A DNA stretch of 64,000 nucleotides, taken from positions 3,489,501 to 3,553,500 of the forward strand of contig NZ_PNCO02000001.1 of the NCBI RefSeq assembly GCF_005886105.2, in the 5' to 3' direction. Positions 1 to 9,361 of this stretch are shown piece by piece (positions within the stretch are counted from its first letter, which is position 1; each line of letters starts with the position of its first letter). This stretch comes from Pseudoalteromonas galatheae. Lineage in GTDB: Bacteria > Pseudomonadota > Gammaproteobacteria > Enterobacterales > Alteromonadaceae. The translations under genes and the position numbers were made by a program. The notes below the pieces were generated by a model. The model was not told where the DNA came from and made no database searches. It saw only the letters and a program-made list of their open reading frames with translations.

Positions 1-265
1 CCGTGATCTGTTCTTGTCCTGAAACATTCACCTGATAACGACGTTCAATTAATGCCGCAACTTGTGCTTGCAAGCTCGGTACGCCAGCAGAAGGCGAATA
101 CTGGTTTTGACCTTCGCCAACATAGTGGCTCAGTTGTGATTTGAGGTAATCAGGCGCATCAAACTCCGGAAAGCCTTGCGATAGGTTGATCGCACCATGC
201 TCATTCGCTAATGCCGTCATTTGGCTAAATATGCTAATTCCAACCTGAGGTAATTTACTTTTCAC
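1..265 (-). CDS. Pyridoxal-phosphate aminotransferase, N-terminal part (methionine/KMTB aminotransferase type)
   Basis: Only the first 88 codons lie in the window; the gene runs off the left edge. The translation carries the N-terminal signature of the YbdL/MtnE-type class I/II aminotransferases: an INLSQGFPEFDAP stretch followed by NQYSPSAGVP. In methionine salvage such enzymes transaminate 2-keto-4-methylthiobutyrate to methionine, the last step of the pathway whose other genes sit immediately to the right. I chose the GTG at 263-265 because it follows a purine-rich AAGAAAGAGAG stretch and starts just ahead of the conserved region. It is divergent from mtnB and shares the MetJ-like operator region. 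The family is fairly sure; the methionine-salvage role is inferred from context. Confidence 0.8.
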   Translation of the reverse strand, partial: MKSKLPQVGISIFSQMTALANEHGAINLSQGFPEFDAPDYLKSQLSHYVGEGQNQYSPSAGVPSLQAQVAALIERRYQVNVSGQEQIT

Positions 266-323
266 TGCAACACTCTCTTTCTTATGGTGCTAATCGTGAG
301 TGGATGCTATCATTGCTTAAAAT

Positions 324-347
324 AGATGTATAGCCGTCCAAACGCAT
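324..347. promoter_or_regulatory. Putative MetJ operator (three tandem met boxes)
   Basis: Three adjacent 8-mers, AGATGTAT, AGCCGTCC and AAACGCAT, resemble the MetJ consensus AGACGTCT at about 6, 6 and 5 of 8 positions. They lie between the divergent aminotransferase gene and mtnBCD, about 20 bp ahead of the mtnB start. MetJ binds tandem met boxes with S-adenosylmethionine as corepressor. The position fits repression of methionine salvage when methionine is abundant. Confidence 0.5.
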
Positions 348-367
348 TTGATATATAGGTGTTAACT

Positions 368-982
368 ATGCACACACAAGCCGCAAAACTCGCGCTTATC
401 GAAGCAGGAGCTTGGGTTGCTCAGCAAGGCTGGGTTCCCGCGACTGGTGGTAATTTCTCTATCAAAACAGACTCTGGCTTTGTTGTCACGGCCAGCGGCT
501 TTGATAAAGGTAAATTAACACCAGAACAATTTCTGGAATTAGACACCACAGGCACCATCATTGCTGGTGGTGGCAAGCCTTCAGCCGAAACCGCATTACA
601 CCTAAAATTATATGAATTATGCGCGGGTGCACAGTGCATATTACACACTCATTCCGTTGCTGCGACGGTGTTATCGCGATTTATTCAAGGCGAGCAATTT
701 CAGATCTGTGGTTATGAAATGCAAAAGTCACTGTCTGGCATTCAATCGCATGAAGAAACCTTATCCATTGCTATTTTTGATAACGATCAGGATATAGAGC
801 GGCTAGCACAGCGCGTGGCGCAATCTCATCAAACTACACCGGTTATACACGGTGTATTGATCCGAGGTCACGGGTTATACGCAGTGGGCCGTACAGTGCA
901 AGAAACGCGTCGTCATATTGAGGGCTTAGAGTTTTTATTTGCCTGCGAATTAGAACGCATTAAATTGGAGGGGCGCCAATGA
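368..982 (+). CDS. mtnB: Methylthioribulose-1-phosphate dehydratase MtnB
   Basis: MtnB dehydrates 5-methylthioribulose-1-phosphate to the diketone 2,3-diketo-5-methylthiopentyl-1-phosphate in the methionine salvage pathway. The protein is a class II aldolase/adducin-fold, zinc-dependent enzyme. It has an ATGGNFS start motif, a metal-binding HTH at residues 93-95 of the 204-residue product, and RGHGLYAVG near 167-175. The ATG at 368 is preferred over the in-frame GTG at 359 because AGGTG lies 7 nt upstream and the resulting length is normal for the family. The stop overlaps the mtnC start by 4 nt, and mtnC overlaps mtnD, so the three are translated as one operon. Confidence 0.93.
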   Translation: MHTQAAKLALIEAGAWVAQQGWVPATGGNFSIKTDSGFVVTASGFDKGKLTPEQFLELDTTGTIIAGGGKPSAETALHLKLYELCAGAQCILHTHSVAATVLSRFIQGEQFQICGYEMQKSLSGIQSHEETLSIAIFDNDQDIERLAQRVAQSHQTTPVIHGVLIRGHGLYAVGRTVQETRRHIEGLEFLFACELERIKLEGRQ

Positions 983-1665
983 TCAAAGCCATTTTAACAG
1001 ATATTGAAGGGACAATTACCCGCATCTCATTTGTTAAAGAGATACTATTCCCGTATGCTGCTGCGCATTTACCGCAATTTATTCGCGACCATCAGCATGA
1101 CGCCGCCGTTACCGAGCAAATTAGTGCCGTCAGAGCAGAATTGGATAATACTAACGCTGATATTGATACCGTGATTGCCGCGCTACTTGAGTGGATCGCC
1201 GCTGATAAAAAAATCACGCCATTAAAACAGCTACAGGGTCTCGTTTGGCAGTTTGGCTATACAAACGGCGATTTTACCGGACATTTGTATGAAGATGCCT
1301 ACCAGTTTTTAACACAACAAAAAGCGAATGGCCGCGACCTCTACGTATATTCGTCGGGTTCTGTGAAAGCGCAGCAGCTACTATTTGCCCACTCAGACTA
1401 TGGTGATATTCGCCCGCTATTTAGTGACTACTTTGATACTAAAGTGGGTGCCAAGCAGGAAATTTCGGCGTATCAGAATATTATTGCAACCCTACCGTAT
1501 GAAGCGGATCAAATCCTCTTTTTAAGCGATATCGTAGCCGAGCTAGACGCGGCAAAGGCCGCTGGCATGCAAACATTACAACTGTTTAGAGATGCACAAG
1601 CAACATCACCTGAACATCCAGTTATATCAAGCTTTGACCATTTTGATGAAGGGGCATTTTCATGA
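979..1665 (+). CDS. mtnC: Enolase-phosphatase E1 MtnC
   Basis: MtnC is a bifunctional HAD-superfamily enzyme. It enolises 2,3-diketo-5-methylthiopentyl-1-phosphate and then dephosphorylates it to the acireductone. The HAD nucleophile region is LTDIEGTIT, with Asp8 as the candidate nucleophile and Glu10 in the acid/base position as is usual in this family. A later VYSSGS motif and FLSDIVAELDAA provide the second and third HAD motifs. The length of 228 residues is normal. The start overlaps the mtnB stop (ATGATC across GCCAATGA), and the stop overlaps the mtnD start by 4 nt. Confidence 0.95.
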   Translation: MIKAILTDIEGTITRISFVKEILFPYAAAHLPQFIRDHQHDAAVTEQISAVRAELDNTNADIDTVIAALLEWIAADKKITPLKQLQGLVWQFGYTNGDFTGHLYEDAYQFLTQQKANGRDLYVYSSGSVKAQQLLFAHSDYGDIRPLFSDYFDTKVGAKQEISAYQNIIATLPYEADQILFLSDIVAELDAAKAAGMQTLQLFRDAQATSPEHPVISSFDHFDEGAFS

Positions 1666-2204
1666 GTCAACTGACTATCTACCAGGTACAGAATCCAAGC
1701 CAAGCTTTACAGCAAGAGCAAGACGCAAACATCATCGCATCTTTACTCGCAGAGCAAGGCGTACGCTTTGAACAATGGCAGACTAGCACCGATATCACAG
1801 CTGAAATGTCACAAGACGACATTATTAATGCCTACCAGAGCGATATTGAAAGATTAAAGGCACAAGGCGGTTATCAAACTGTCGACGTGATTTCACTCGC
1901 AAAGGGCAACCCTAACGCCTCTGAGTTGAGACAGAAATTTCTTTTTGAACATACTCATAGCGAAGATGAAGTGCGTTTTTTTGTTAAAGGACAAGGGCTA
2001 TTCTGCTTACACTTAAACGATAAAGTATACCAAGTTTTATGCCAGCAAGGTGACCTAATCTCAGTGCCAGAAAATACGCCTCATTGGTTTGATATGGGTA
2101 GCGAACCAGAGTTTACGGCCATTCGCCTGTTCAATAATCAAGAGGGTTGGGTTGCGAAAAGCACGGACTCTGAAATTGCAAAACAGTTTCCATTGCTTGA
2201 CTAG
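1662..2204 (+). CDS. mtnD: Acireductone dioxygenase MtnD
   Basis: MtnD is a cupin metalloenzyme that oxidises acireductone to 2-keto-4-methylthiobutyrate and formate with Fe2+, or down an off-pathway branch with Ni2+. The four expected metal ligands are visible: His97, His99 and Glu103 in EHTHSEDE, and His141 in TPHWFD. The length of 180 residues matches the bacterial family. It is the last gene of the mtnBCD operon and converges on mtnA, with a hairpin at 2216-2246 between them. Confidence 0.95.
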   Translation: MSQLTIYQVQNPSQALQQEQDANIIASLLAEQGVRFEQWQTSTDITAEMSQDDIINAYQSDIERLKAQGGYQTVDVISLAKGNPNASELRQKFLFEHTHSEDEVRFFVKGQGLFCLHLNDKVYQVLCQQGDLISVPENTPHWFDMGSEPEFTAIRLFNNQEGWVAKSTDSEIAKQFPLLD

Positions 2205-2215
2205 TCCCACTCAGT

Positions 2216-2246
2216 TAGCTCTGGTTACAGTGGATAGCCAGAGCTA
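2216..2246. terminator. Hairpin between convergent mtnD and mtnA
   Basis: A perfect 9-bp stem, TAGCTCTGG pairing with CCAGAGCTA, encloses a 13-nt loop in the 75-bp gap between the convergent ends of mtnD and mtnA. There is no clear T-run on either side, so it is a weak or Rho-assisted terminator candidate. Confidence 0.4.
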
Positions 2247-2279
2247 CTAAGAGGGATTGCGCCATTGTTTAACAATATT

Positions 2280-3302
2280 TTAGTCTTTTTTGAAAGCGCC
2301 TATTAAAACATCATCACCCGTAAACAACCCCGTATCCAACACCCATCCGGTGATCAAACTCGCTGGCGTAACATCGAATGCTGGGTTGTATACCTCTGCA
2401 TTGTTGGGTGCCCATTGGCAATCACCAAAACTACCACTGACACCGGTTACTTCGCTTTTGGCGCGTTGTTCAATTGGAATGGCTGCGCCATTTGGACAGC
2501 TTCTATCCAACGTTGTGATCGGGGCAACCACATAAAAAGGAATATTATGGAAATGAGCTAACACCGCGAGATTGTAAGTGCCAACTTTATTCGCAAAATC
2601 ACCGTTTGCCGCAATCCTATCTGCCCCTACAAAGATTTTATCGACTTTACCCGCCGCCATTAAACTCGCAGCCATATTGTCACAGATTAGCGTGTATGGG
2701 ATTTGCCATGCATCTAGTTCGAACGCAGTAAGCCGACCACCTTGTAACAGTGGCCTAGTCTCATCAACCCAAACATGAATGTCACCATGTTGTTTTGCAG
2801 CATGATGGATTACGCCAAGAGCGGTGCCTACACCTGCCGTTGCCAGCGCACCAGTATTACAGTGAGTAAGAATATTGTCTCCCGCATTCACAAGCTCTGC
2901 ACCTATATTTGCCATACGCTCGCATAGCGCAGTGTCTTCTTCAAATAACTGTTCTGCGGTTGTGACCACTTGTTGTTGCCAATCATTCGCTTGTAACGCT
3001 TCACGCAATCTCGCCATGTAGTGCATTAAGTTCACCGCTGTAGGGCGTGTTGCTTCAAGTTCATCTATCGAACGGGCAATTGTGTTTTTATCTTTTCCCT
3101 GCTCGGCAAGATAACCAATTAACAAACTTGCCGCTAAACCGATAAGCGGAGCGCCGCGAACCTTAAGTGTCAGAATGAGCTCGCTCATCGTCGCAACGTC
3201 GCGGCATTCATGCCACACCTGTTGGTGTGGTAGTAAGTATTGATCCAATACCTGTACCACGCCCGATTCAAATTTAAGACTACGTGCAATTAAGGTTTTC
3301 AT
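2280..3302 (-). CDS. mtnA: Methylthioribose-1-phosphate isomerase MtnA
   Basis: MtnA isomerises 5-methylthioribose-1-phosphate to 5-methylthioribulose-1-phosphate, feeding MtnB. It belongs to the eIF2B alpha/beta/delta-related family. The motifs [10 protein letters not shown] (near residue 47), HCNTGALAT with the conserved Cys149, and VGADRI with catalytic Asp228 are all present in the 340-residue product. An upstream in-frame TTG at 3320 would add six residues. The ATG at 3302 is preferred because GGGA lies just upstream and [11 protein letters not shown] resembles the family's usual start. It is divergent from mtnK across a MetJ-like operator. Confidence 0.94.
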   Translation of the reverse strand: MKTLIARSLKFESGVVQVLDQYLLPHQQVWHECRDVATMSELILTLKVRGAPLIGLAASLLIGYLAEQGKDKNTIARSIDELEATRPTAVNLMHYMARLREALQANDWQQQVVTTAEQLFEEDTALCERMANIGAELVNAGDNILTHCNTGALATAGVGTALGVIHHAAKQHGDIHVWVDETRPLLQGGRLTAFELDAWQIPYTLICDNMAASLMAAGKVDKIFVGADRIAANGDFANKVGTYNLAVLAHFHNIPFYVVAPITTLDRSCPNGAAIPIEQRAKSEVTGVSGSFGDCQWAPNNAEVYNPAFDVTPASLITGWVLDTGLFTGDDVLIGAFKKD

Positions 3303-3346
3303 GACATCCCGCTTTTTCAAAGTGTAACTGGTGATATTTTACATCA

Positions 3347-3378
3347 AGATCTAAAGAAGTATAGACATCTAAACATTT
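3347..3378. promoter_or_regulatory. Putative MetJ operator between mtnA and mtnK
   Basis: A run of 8-mers, AGATCTAA, AGAAGTAT, AGACATCT and AAACATTT, sits in phase between the divergent mtnA and mtnK genes. AGACATCT matches the MetJ consensus AGACGTCT at 7 of 8 positions and AGAAGTAT at 6 of 8; the outer two are weaker. With the similar array before mtnB, this suggests MetJ controls all the salvage genes here. Confidence 0.6.
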
Positions 3379-3423
3379 AAAAATATAGAATGCTATTAGC
3401 AAATATCCACAAGGTGCAGAAAC

Positions 3424-4626
3424 ATGTCGAGCTACATTGAATTTGATGCAGAAAAAGTTATTGATTACATTACTAATTTAGGAAGCTTCTTTGATAAAGA
3501 TGCAACCTTGTCTTGTTATGAGTTTGGTGATGGCAATCTGAATTTGGTTTTCCGCGTACAAGATACGCAGGAAAATAGCATCATCGTCAAGCAAGCTTTG
3601 CCTTACGCTCGATGTGTGGGAGAGAGCTGGCCACTGACGTTAGACAGAGCCAGAATTGAAGCTAGTGTGTTACAACGTCATGGTGAGATCTGCCCAGATA
3701 CCACAGCAAAAGTGCTGCATCACAATACAGAGCTTGCGGTAACTGTGTTGGAAGATCTTGGTCATCTACGCATTTTGCGTGGTGAATTAAACCAAGCGAA
3801 CACCTTTGCAAGACTCGGCAAAGACGTCGCAAAGTATCTAGCAAAAACCAGCTTTTACCACTCAAGCTTTTACTTAACACCGAGTGAAAAGAAAGCCCTA
3901 GTCACCGAATTCACTAACCCAGAACTTTGTTCGATCACTGAAGATTTGTTCTTTGACGACCCATACCGCGATGCTGAAAGAAACAACTTTCCTGCTGCAT
4001 TACAATCATCTGTGGAAATACTGAGAAAAAATAAGACGTTATTAGCTGAAGTGGCAAAACTGAAAGCCCAATTTCTCAATGCACCAGAAACCTTACTTCA
4101 TGGTGATGTCCATACAGGCAGTATTTTCGTCGATGCACAGCATACAAAGCTAATCGATCCAGAGTTTGGCTTTTTTGGCCCCATTGGCTTCGATTTAGGC
4201 TCATTTATCGGCAATTTACTGCTTAACTACTGTGCCCAACATGCCCGCATTAACGCTCTGCCAAAACGTCGAAATATGCAGGTTTATTTACTCGATAGTA
4301 TCGCCACCACCCTATCAAGCTTCTATGTAACTTGGCTTGAACTGGCGAAAACACAAACACGCGACCTGTCGTTGCAAGCAGATGGCTACGCGGAATACTT
4401 CCTCACTAAGGTATTGCAAGACGCGGTTGGTTATTGTGGTTGTGAATTGATCCGCCGCACCATTGGTCTCGCACATGTTGCAGACATAGATGCGATTGAA
4501 GATGAAGGCGCGCGCCTAGCGGTGCAACAGCGAGCACTACACTTAGGTGAACAGCTCATTATTAATGCCAATAAATGCCGAACGACCGATGATGTGTATC
4601 AGCTAATTATTAGTTTTGTAAACTAG
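3424..4626 (+). CDS. mtnK: S-methyl-5-thioribose kinase MtnK
   Basis: MtnK phosphorylates methylthioribose on C1 with ATP to give the MtnA substrate. The protein has the aminoglycoside-phosphotransferase-like kinase fold. GDGNLNLVFRV is the nucleotide loop near residue 36, LLHGDVHTGSIFVD is the catalytic loop, and IDPEFGFFGPIGFDLG is the metal-binding region. The length of 400 residues matches bacterial MtnK. Together with mtnA it implies a route through methylthioribose, with the nucleosidase encoded elsewhere. A hairpin terminator follows at 4643-4677. Confidence 0.95.
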   Translation: MSSYIEFDAEKVIDYITNLGSFFDKDATLSCYEFGDGNLNLVFRVQDTQENSIIVKQALPYARCVGESWPLTLDRARIEASVLQRHGEICPDTTAKVLHHNTELAVTVLEDLGHLRILRGELNQANTFARLGKDVAKYLAKTSFYHSSFYLTPSEKKALVTEFTNPELCSITEDLFFDDPYRDAERNNFPAALQSSVEILRKNKTLLAEVAKLKAQFLNAPETLLHGDVHTGSIFVDAQHTKLIDPEFGFFGPIGFDLGSFIGNLLLNYCAQHARINALPKRRNMQVYLLDSIATTLSSFYVTWLELAKTQTRDLSLQADGYAEYFLTKVLQDAVGYCGCELIRRTIGLAHVADIDAIEDEGARLAVQQRALHLGEQLIINANKCRTTDDVYQLIISFVN

Positions 4627-4642
4627 CTTAGGCTAGTAAAAT

Positions 4643-4677
4643 AAAAAAGCCCAAAGTTACTACTTTGAGCTTTTTTA
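4643..4677. terminator. Bidirectional Rho-independent terminator after mtnK
   Basis: AAAAAAGC-CCAAAG, a short TTACTA loop, and CTTTG-AGC-TTTTTT form an A/T-flanked hairpin with one mismatch. It lies between convergent mtnK and the DUF885 gene and can serve both strands. Confidence 0.75.
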
Positions 4678-4695
4678 TTTGAGGAATAATCTTGG

Positions 4696-6477
4696 TTACT
4701 TACGCACTTGATTCATCGTGGTTTCAATATATTTGTCGATTTGGTCTTCAAGCACAAATAATGGTACAGAGCCATGACGTAAGATTTGGTGGTGGAATTC
4801 ACGGATATCAAACTGATCACCTAGCGCTTTTTCTGCTTTGCGACGTAGGCGCTTAATAGTTAGCTCACCAATTTTGTATGACAATGCCTGAGCCGGCCAC
4901 GAGATATAGCGGTCAGTCTCCGTTTTCACGTTATGTAAGGACAAGGCAGTGTTGTCTTTCATAAAGTTCATCGCTCGCTCACGGCTCCAGCCAAACATAT
5001 GCATGCCAGTGTCTACAACCAAACGAGCCGCTCGCCACATCTCATAAGTTAGGCGACCAAAATCACTGTAAGGATCTTGATAAAATCCAGCTTCGATACC
5101 TAAAAACTCAGAATATAACCCCCATCCTTCACCAAAAGCTGAAATATATTCGTTACGACGATATTCCGGTAGATAGTCTAGCTCAGCATTAAGGGAGATC
5201 TGTAAGTGGTGTCCAGGTACAGCTTCATGCAGAGTCAACGCTTCCAATACATAAAGCGGTCGCTTATCCAGTGCGTAGGTATTTACCCAATAATAGCCAG
5301 CGTCGGTATCGCTGCGGGCACCAGAGTAACGTCCAGTTGTATATTTAGGTGCAATGCTCGCTGGCACTGGTGCGACACCGTATGGCTTTCTTGGTAATGT
5401 ATGGAATAGCTTAGGTAACTGAGCATCCATCTTTTTTGCAATATAAGCAGCTTCTTTGAGTAATTCCTTAGGCGTTTTGGCATAAAACTGTGGATCGGTT
5501 CTTAAAAACTGCACAAAGTCGGCAAAAGATCCCTTAAAGCCTACTTTTTTAATAATCTTTTCCATCTCCGCACGGATCCGAGCCACCTCTTTGAGACCAA
5601 GCTCATGGATCTCCTTAGGCGTCATATTCGTGGTGGTGTAGTATTTTGCACGATTCGCATAAAATGCCTCACCATTTGGTGTCGAAGAAATTCCAATTTC
5701 AGCTCTTGCCGCAGGACGATACTCATTAACAAAGAAATTAAGGTAATTTTGATATGCTGCGATCACATCGCCTTGAATAATCTTTTTGGCACGCTGTTGC
5801 AGTGCTTTAAATTCGGCATCAGGTAAACCCGCTTGATTTTGTGTAAACGGACCATAAAACTCGGATTTTGTCACATCATCAACGATATAAGCTTCGATAG
5901 AACTTTCATAACCTTCAAGCACAGCTTTCGGCTGGGTCAAACCAACCGCCATACCTTCCTTCATCCAGTCGATATTTTGGTTAAAATAACGAGGAACTTG
6001 CTGTAAACGTGCTAAATATAGCTCGTAACCAGCACGCTTTTTAAAGTCATGACCAGAGATCATAAAAGACAAACCAGAATGAAAACCGTATTCCGAGGTT
6101 AGCGGCATATAGTGGCTATGAAAGCGATATTCATCGACGCTATTTTGCACTTGCGCACGCAAAATAGTGAGATTGATTTGATTTTCCTCACTTAGCGCTG
6201 AAGTGTCGATATTGTCGAGCTGAGCCAAAAACTGTAGACGCTGTTGGTTTGTGGTCGCCAGCTTTTCTGCACTGAGATTTGGCAGTAGAAACTCGGCTTG
6301 TACGTCACTACGACCATAAGCATTGATATCACTTCTAAATTTCATGACATCGCTCGCTATTTGAGTAAACTCAGCGTTATTGTCACTTCCGGTGATAGCA
6401 CAACCAGATAAGGCGACGGTTAGATAAACGGCGACGCTTGAACGCTTAGTCCAAAGCTTTAATTTTGGTGATAACAC
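4696..6477 (-). CDS. DUF885 family lipoprotein (putative metallopeptidase-like)
   Basis: The 593-residue protein has a lipoprotein signal peptide, with the lipobox VALSGC placing the lipidated Cys at residue 26. The body is typical of DUF885. A zinc-binding-like HEAVPGHHLQ motif lies in the C-terminal third, followed by FGEGWGLYSE, a combination usual in this family and reminiscent of gluzincin-type active sites. Family members are often called peptidase-like, but few have a proven substrate. It is a single gene that converges on mtnK through the shared terminator. It probably acts at the inner or outer membrane, facing the periplasm. Confidence 0.85.
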   Translation of the reverse strand: MLSPKLKLWTKRSSVAVYLTVALSGCAITGSDNNAEFTQIASDVMKFRSDINAYGRSDVQAEFLLPNLSAEKLATTNQQRLQFLAQLDNIDTSALSEENQINLTILRAQVQNSVDEYRFHSHYMPLTSEYGFHSGLSFMISGHDFKKRAGYELYLARLQQVPRYFNQNIDWMKEGMAVGLTQPKAVLEGYESSIEAYIVDDVTKSEFYGPFTQNQAGLPDAEFKALQQRAKKIIQGDVIAAYQNYLNFFVNEYRPAARAEIGISSTPNGEAFYANRAKYYTTTNMTPKEIHELGLKEVARIRAEMEKIIKKVGFKGSFADFVQFLRTDPQFYAKTPKELLKEAAYIAKKMDAQLPKLFHTLPRKPYGVAPVPASIAPKYTTGRYSGARSDTDAGYYWVNTYALDKRPLYVLEALTLHEAVPGHHLQISLNAELDYLPEYRRNEYISAFGEGWGLYSEFLGIEAGFYQDPYSDFGRLTYEMWRAARLVVDTGMHMFGWSRERAMNFMKDNTALSLHNVKTETDRYISWPAQALSYKIGELTIKRLRRKAEKALGDQFDIREFHHQILRHGSVPLFVLEDQIDKYIETTMNQVRK

Positions 6478-6849
6478 GCTGACTTCCTCAATACTTTGTT
6501 GTTACTCAGCTTGCGGACAATTGCCAAAAATGGCAGCTCCTCTTCGCGCTGAGCTTTTTGTTATGGTGAAATGAACTTTCTGCTAGTCAAAGTAGGAGAG
6601 TCCCGTAACAGATGCAACTTAATTCGACAAAATCACGAATATCTCAGATCGAATACAATTTACTCAACCTAGTAAAAATTGATGAGAAAATCAGCAATTC
6701 AACAAAAAAATGTAAATTTTCTATTTCAAAGACAAATTTTTTACTTTTAAATTCGGACGATACAGATTAATGTAGGTCTAGTGCAATTAGGACAAGAGTT
6801 ACACCGAAGGAGATGGTGGTAGTTCATTAACGTTTGATAATTAATTGTT
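6478..6849. other. Divergent intergenic region
   Basis: This 372-bp A/T-rich gap separates the DUF885 gene from the divergent GGDEF-like gene. Apart from a short hairpin (TGCCA, AAAA, TGGCA at 6522-6535) I see no gene, repeat or clear operator. It presumably holds the two promoters. Confidence 0.5.
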
Positions 6850-7863
6850 GTGGTAAATGAAATGATGTTCCATGATCCCATGGCTGTTGCCCAAGAAAAA
6901 ATGACACAGGTGTGCCTGTTTTTAGAGCAACATCATTTGCCGCCTACACCTTTAAATTACCAAGTCGCTTATACCCATATCAGCGCCACGAACAAAGATC
7001 TCGACTGTGCCATCAACAAAGCCATCAAAGCACACACAAAAATAGACTGTGTATTCATTGAACAGCTCTACTATCAGTTTTTAGATCAAGGTCAAAAGAC
7101 ACAATCTGAATTACTTGAGGGTGTCGACTCTTTGGTAACTGAATTACACGAAAATGCAGAAAGCTCACAAAAGCAGGTAATTCGCTTTGCCCAGCAAGTC
7201 AGTCAATGTGTGCATAATTTAGATGAGCACAACATTCTAAAGAGTAAGCGCGCACTATCAACACTCACCAAACAAACAGAGCTATTGCTAAAACAGCACA
7301 AACAATTTAAACAAGCGTTAATAAAATCGCGTTTAGATTATGAACGTAATCAAAAGTTACTACTCGACTTGCGTAAACAACATTTGTTAGACCCACAAAC
7401 GGGTCTTTATAAGCGCCACTACCTTCATCAAAAAGTGTCTCTATGGCAATCACAGCAAAAATCCGTCTGTGCCCTTTCTATTCAAGTTGATAACCTTGAC
7501 GAGTTTTCAGTCCGGTTTGGTGATGTTGTGGGCGAAGTGGTGCTTAATCGCATCGCCAATAACATTAAACGCTATGTCGTTGAAAGCGGCTTACCTGGTC
7601 GTACGGGGAAAAAAGAGTTCACGGTGATCCTCGCTGACGTAGACTTAGAAACCGCCAGTGTCATCGCTGATAAAGTGCGTAAAGGTGTTGAGCGACTAAA
7701 GTTTGTCAGTGCAAAAGGAAAAATTCCATTACCTGATGTATCTCTGGCTCTTGGTATTGCGCAACTCGCGCCAGAGCAAGACTTTAATGTATTAGCAAAA
7801 CGTGCAGGCTATGCCGCGCAAAAGGCACATTCTCTCGGCCAACATTGCTATATTAGTCACTGA
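6850..7863 (+). CDS. GGDEF-domain protein with degenerate active site
   Basis: The product has an N-terminal helical region of about 170 residues, rich in Gln and Lys and probably coiled-coil, then a GGDEF-type domain beginning near LLDPQTGLYKRHYL. The signature is degraded: the active-site loop reads GRTGKKEF instead of GG(D/E)EF. That makes diguanylate cyclase activity unlikely and suggests a regulatory or c-di-GMP/GTP-binding role. No membrane segment is evident. The start is uncertain: GTG at 6850 or ATG at 6862 or 6865. It lies upstream of ubiE but 118 bp away, so it is probably not in the ubi operon. Confidence 0.75.
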   Translation: MVNEMMFHDPMAVAQEKMTQVCLFLEQHHLPPTPLNYQVAYTHISATNKDLDCAINKAIKAHTKIDCVFIEQLYYQFLDQGQKTQSELLEGVDSLVTELHENAESSQKQVIRFAQQVSQCVHNLDEHNILKSKRALSTLTKQTELLLKQHKQFKQALIKSRLDYERNQKLLLDLRKQHLLDPQTGLYKRHYLHQKVSLWQSQQKSVCALSIQVDNLDEFSVRFGDVVGEVVLNRIANNIKRYVVESGLPGRTGKKEFTVILADVDLETASVIADKVRKGVERLKFVSAKGKIPLPDVSLALGIAQLAPEQDFNVLAKRAGYAAQKAHSLGQHCYISH

Positions 7864-7981
7864 TCTGCAATCACTCTTTTTGTGTACATTTTCAACAACA
7901 CAACGAGGATTAGAAATTGCGCCCACGGCTACCTATCAAGTACACTAACAACCACAGTTGCAGAGTAATGATGGAACCCTC

Positions 7982-8737
7982 ATGAAAGAGTCACAAGACA
8001 ATACTACCCACTTTGGATATAAAACGGTCGAAACAGACAAAAAAGCCTCTATGGTTGCAGACGTATTTCATTCTGTAGCAACAAAGTACGACATTATGAA
8101 TGACCTGATGTCATTCGGTATCCATCGTTTGTGGAAACGCCAAACCATCGCCTGCTCTGGTGTACGTGCCGGCCATAAAGTGCTTGATCTTGCCGGTGGT
8201 ACAGGTGATTTAACTGCGAAATTTAGTGAGTTAGTTGGTGGTAAAGGACAAGTCGTTTTAGGCGATATTAACAACTCAATGCTGAAAGTTGGGCGCGAAA
8301 AGTTACGTGATTTAGGGCTTGTTAGCAATATCGAGTACGTTCAAATGAATGCTGAAATGCTACCATTTGACGATAATACTTTTGATGTCATCACAATTGC
8401 TTTCGGTCTACGTAACGTCACCGATCAAAGTAAAGCACTTCGCTCGATGTACCGAGTGCTTAAACCTGGTGGACGCCTACTGGTCCTTGAATTTTCCAAA
8501 ACCGACAACGAAGCTCTAGCAAAGCTGTATGATATGTACTCCTTTACACTACTTCCTGCGATGGGTAAGTTGGTAGCGAATGACAGCGAATCTTATCGCT
8601 ACCTCGCAGAATCTATTCGCATGCACCCAGATCAAGAAACATTAAAATCCATGATGGATGAAGCCGGTTTTGAACAGACTGACTATCAAAATATGACCGG
8701 AGGTATTGTTGCCCTTCATCGTGGTTTTAAATTCTAG
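7982..8737 (+). CDS. ubiE: Ubiquinone/menaquinone biosynthesis C-methyltransferase UbiE
   Basis: UbiE is the SAM-dependent C-methyltransferase acting on the benzoquinol and demethylmenaquinol rings in quinone biosynthesis. SAM motif [12 protein letters not shown] and the family signatures [18 protein letters not shown] and [12 protein letters not shown] are present. The ATG at 7982 gives 251 residues, the usual length, with GGA 6 nt upstream. An earlier in-frame start at 7958 would add eight non-conserved residues. It is the first gene of ubiE-ubiJ-ubiB, a conserved order in gammaproteobacteria. Confidence 0.96.
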   Translation: MKESQDNTTHFGYKTVETDKKASMVADVFHSVATKYDIMNDLMSFGIHRLWKRQTIACSGVRAGHKVLDLAGGTGDLTAKFSELVGGKGQVVLGDINNSMLKVGREKLRDLGLVSNIEYVQMNAEMLPFDDNTFDVITIAFGLRNVTDQSKALRSMYRVLKPGGRLLVLEFSKTDNEALAKLYDMYSFTLLPAMGKLVANDSESYRYLAESIRMHPDQETLKSMMDEAGFEQTDYQNMTGGIVALHRGFKF

Positions 8738-8745
8738 GAGTTGCT

Positions 8746-9360
8746 GTGTTAACTTCATTGCTTGGCGCCGTGCTTGAAACGGCTTTAAACAAAGGTCTAA
8801 AACTCTCACCTGAGCTAAAGCGTGCACTAAGTAAAGGTCAACATAAAGTACTAAGTGTTGAGGTTAGGGATCTGCATACTTGTTTAGCAATAACCTATAC
8901 CGGCATAAACATTCACGTTTTGTGCCCCTTTGATGGTGAAGCCGACTGTTCAATTAGTGCCGATTTTTCTACCTTGCTTGAACTCAAAGACCCGAGTCAA
9001 CTCACTGCGCTTATCCGTCAAGATAAGCTCGACCTTGAAGGCGATTTATCACTAGCACAACTATATAGCAACGCCCTAGCAGCACTTGATATTGACTGGG
9101 CGGAGCACCTAGCCAAATATCTGGGTGACGGACCAGCACAAGTTGTTATAGATACCTTACAGAATTTAGCACGCCGCGCGAAGCAAGATGGGCAAGTAGC
9201 CAAAACGACACTAACAGAACTATGTCAAGATGAATTGAAGGTTGCACCCCACCCGCTTGAGTTTCAGCAGTTTAAGCAACAAGTGAGAGCGCTAAATAAT
9301 CAAGCCGAAAGCTTAAATCAGCGCCTCAATGCATTACTTCAGCAGAACAAAGGAAACTAG
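8746..9360 (+). CDS. ubiJ: Ubiquinone biosynthesis accessory factor UbiJ
   Basis: UbiJ is a non-enzymatic SCP2-domain protein that, with UbiK, helps the soluble Ubi enzyme complex handle lipophilic intermediates. The 204-residue product has the N-terminal SCP2-like domain (residues about 15-110) and a C-terminal helical, Gln-rich coiled-coil segment. It starts with GTG at 8746, 5 nt after TAGGAG, right behind ubiE. The identification rests on size, the SCP2-like pattern and conserved placement between ubiE and ubiB. Confidence 0.9.
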   Translation: MLTSLLGAVLETALNKGLKLSPELKRALSKGQHKVLSVEVRDLHTCLAITYTGINIHVLCPFDGEADCSISADFSTLLELKDPSQLTALIRQDKLDLEGDLSLAQLYSNALAALDIDWAEHLAKYLGDGPAQVVIDTLQNLARRAKQDGQVAKTTLTELCQDELKVAPHPLEFQQFKQQVRALNNQAESLNQRLNALLQQNKGN

Positions 9361-9361
9361 G

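Noticed and set aside
266-367. SAM riboswitch ahead of mtnB
   Set aside because: The leader is too short and shows no SAM-riboswitch-like stems. MetJ-like boxes explain the region better.
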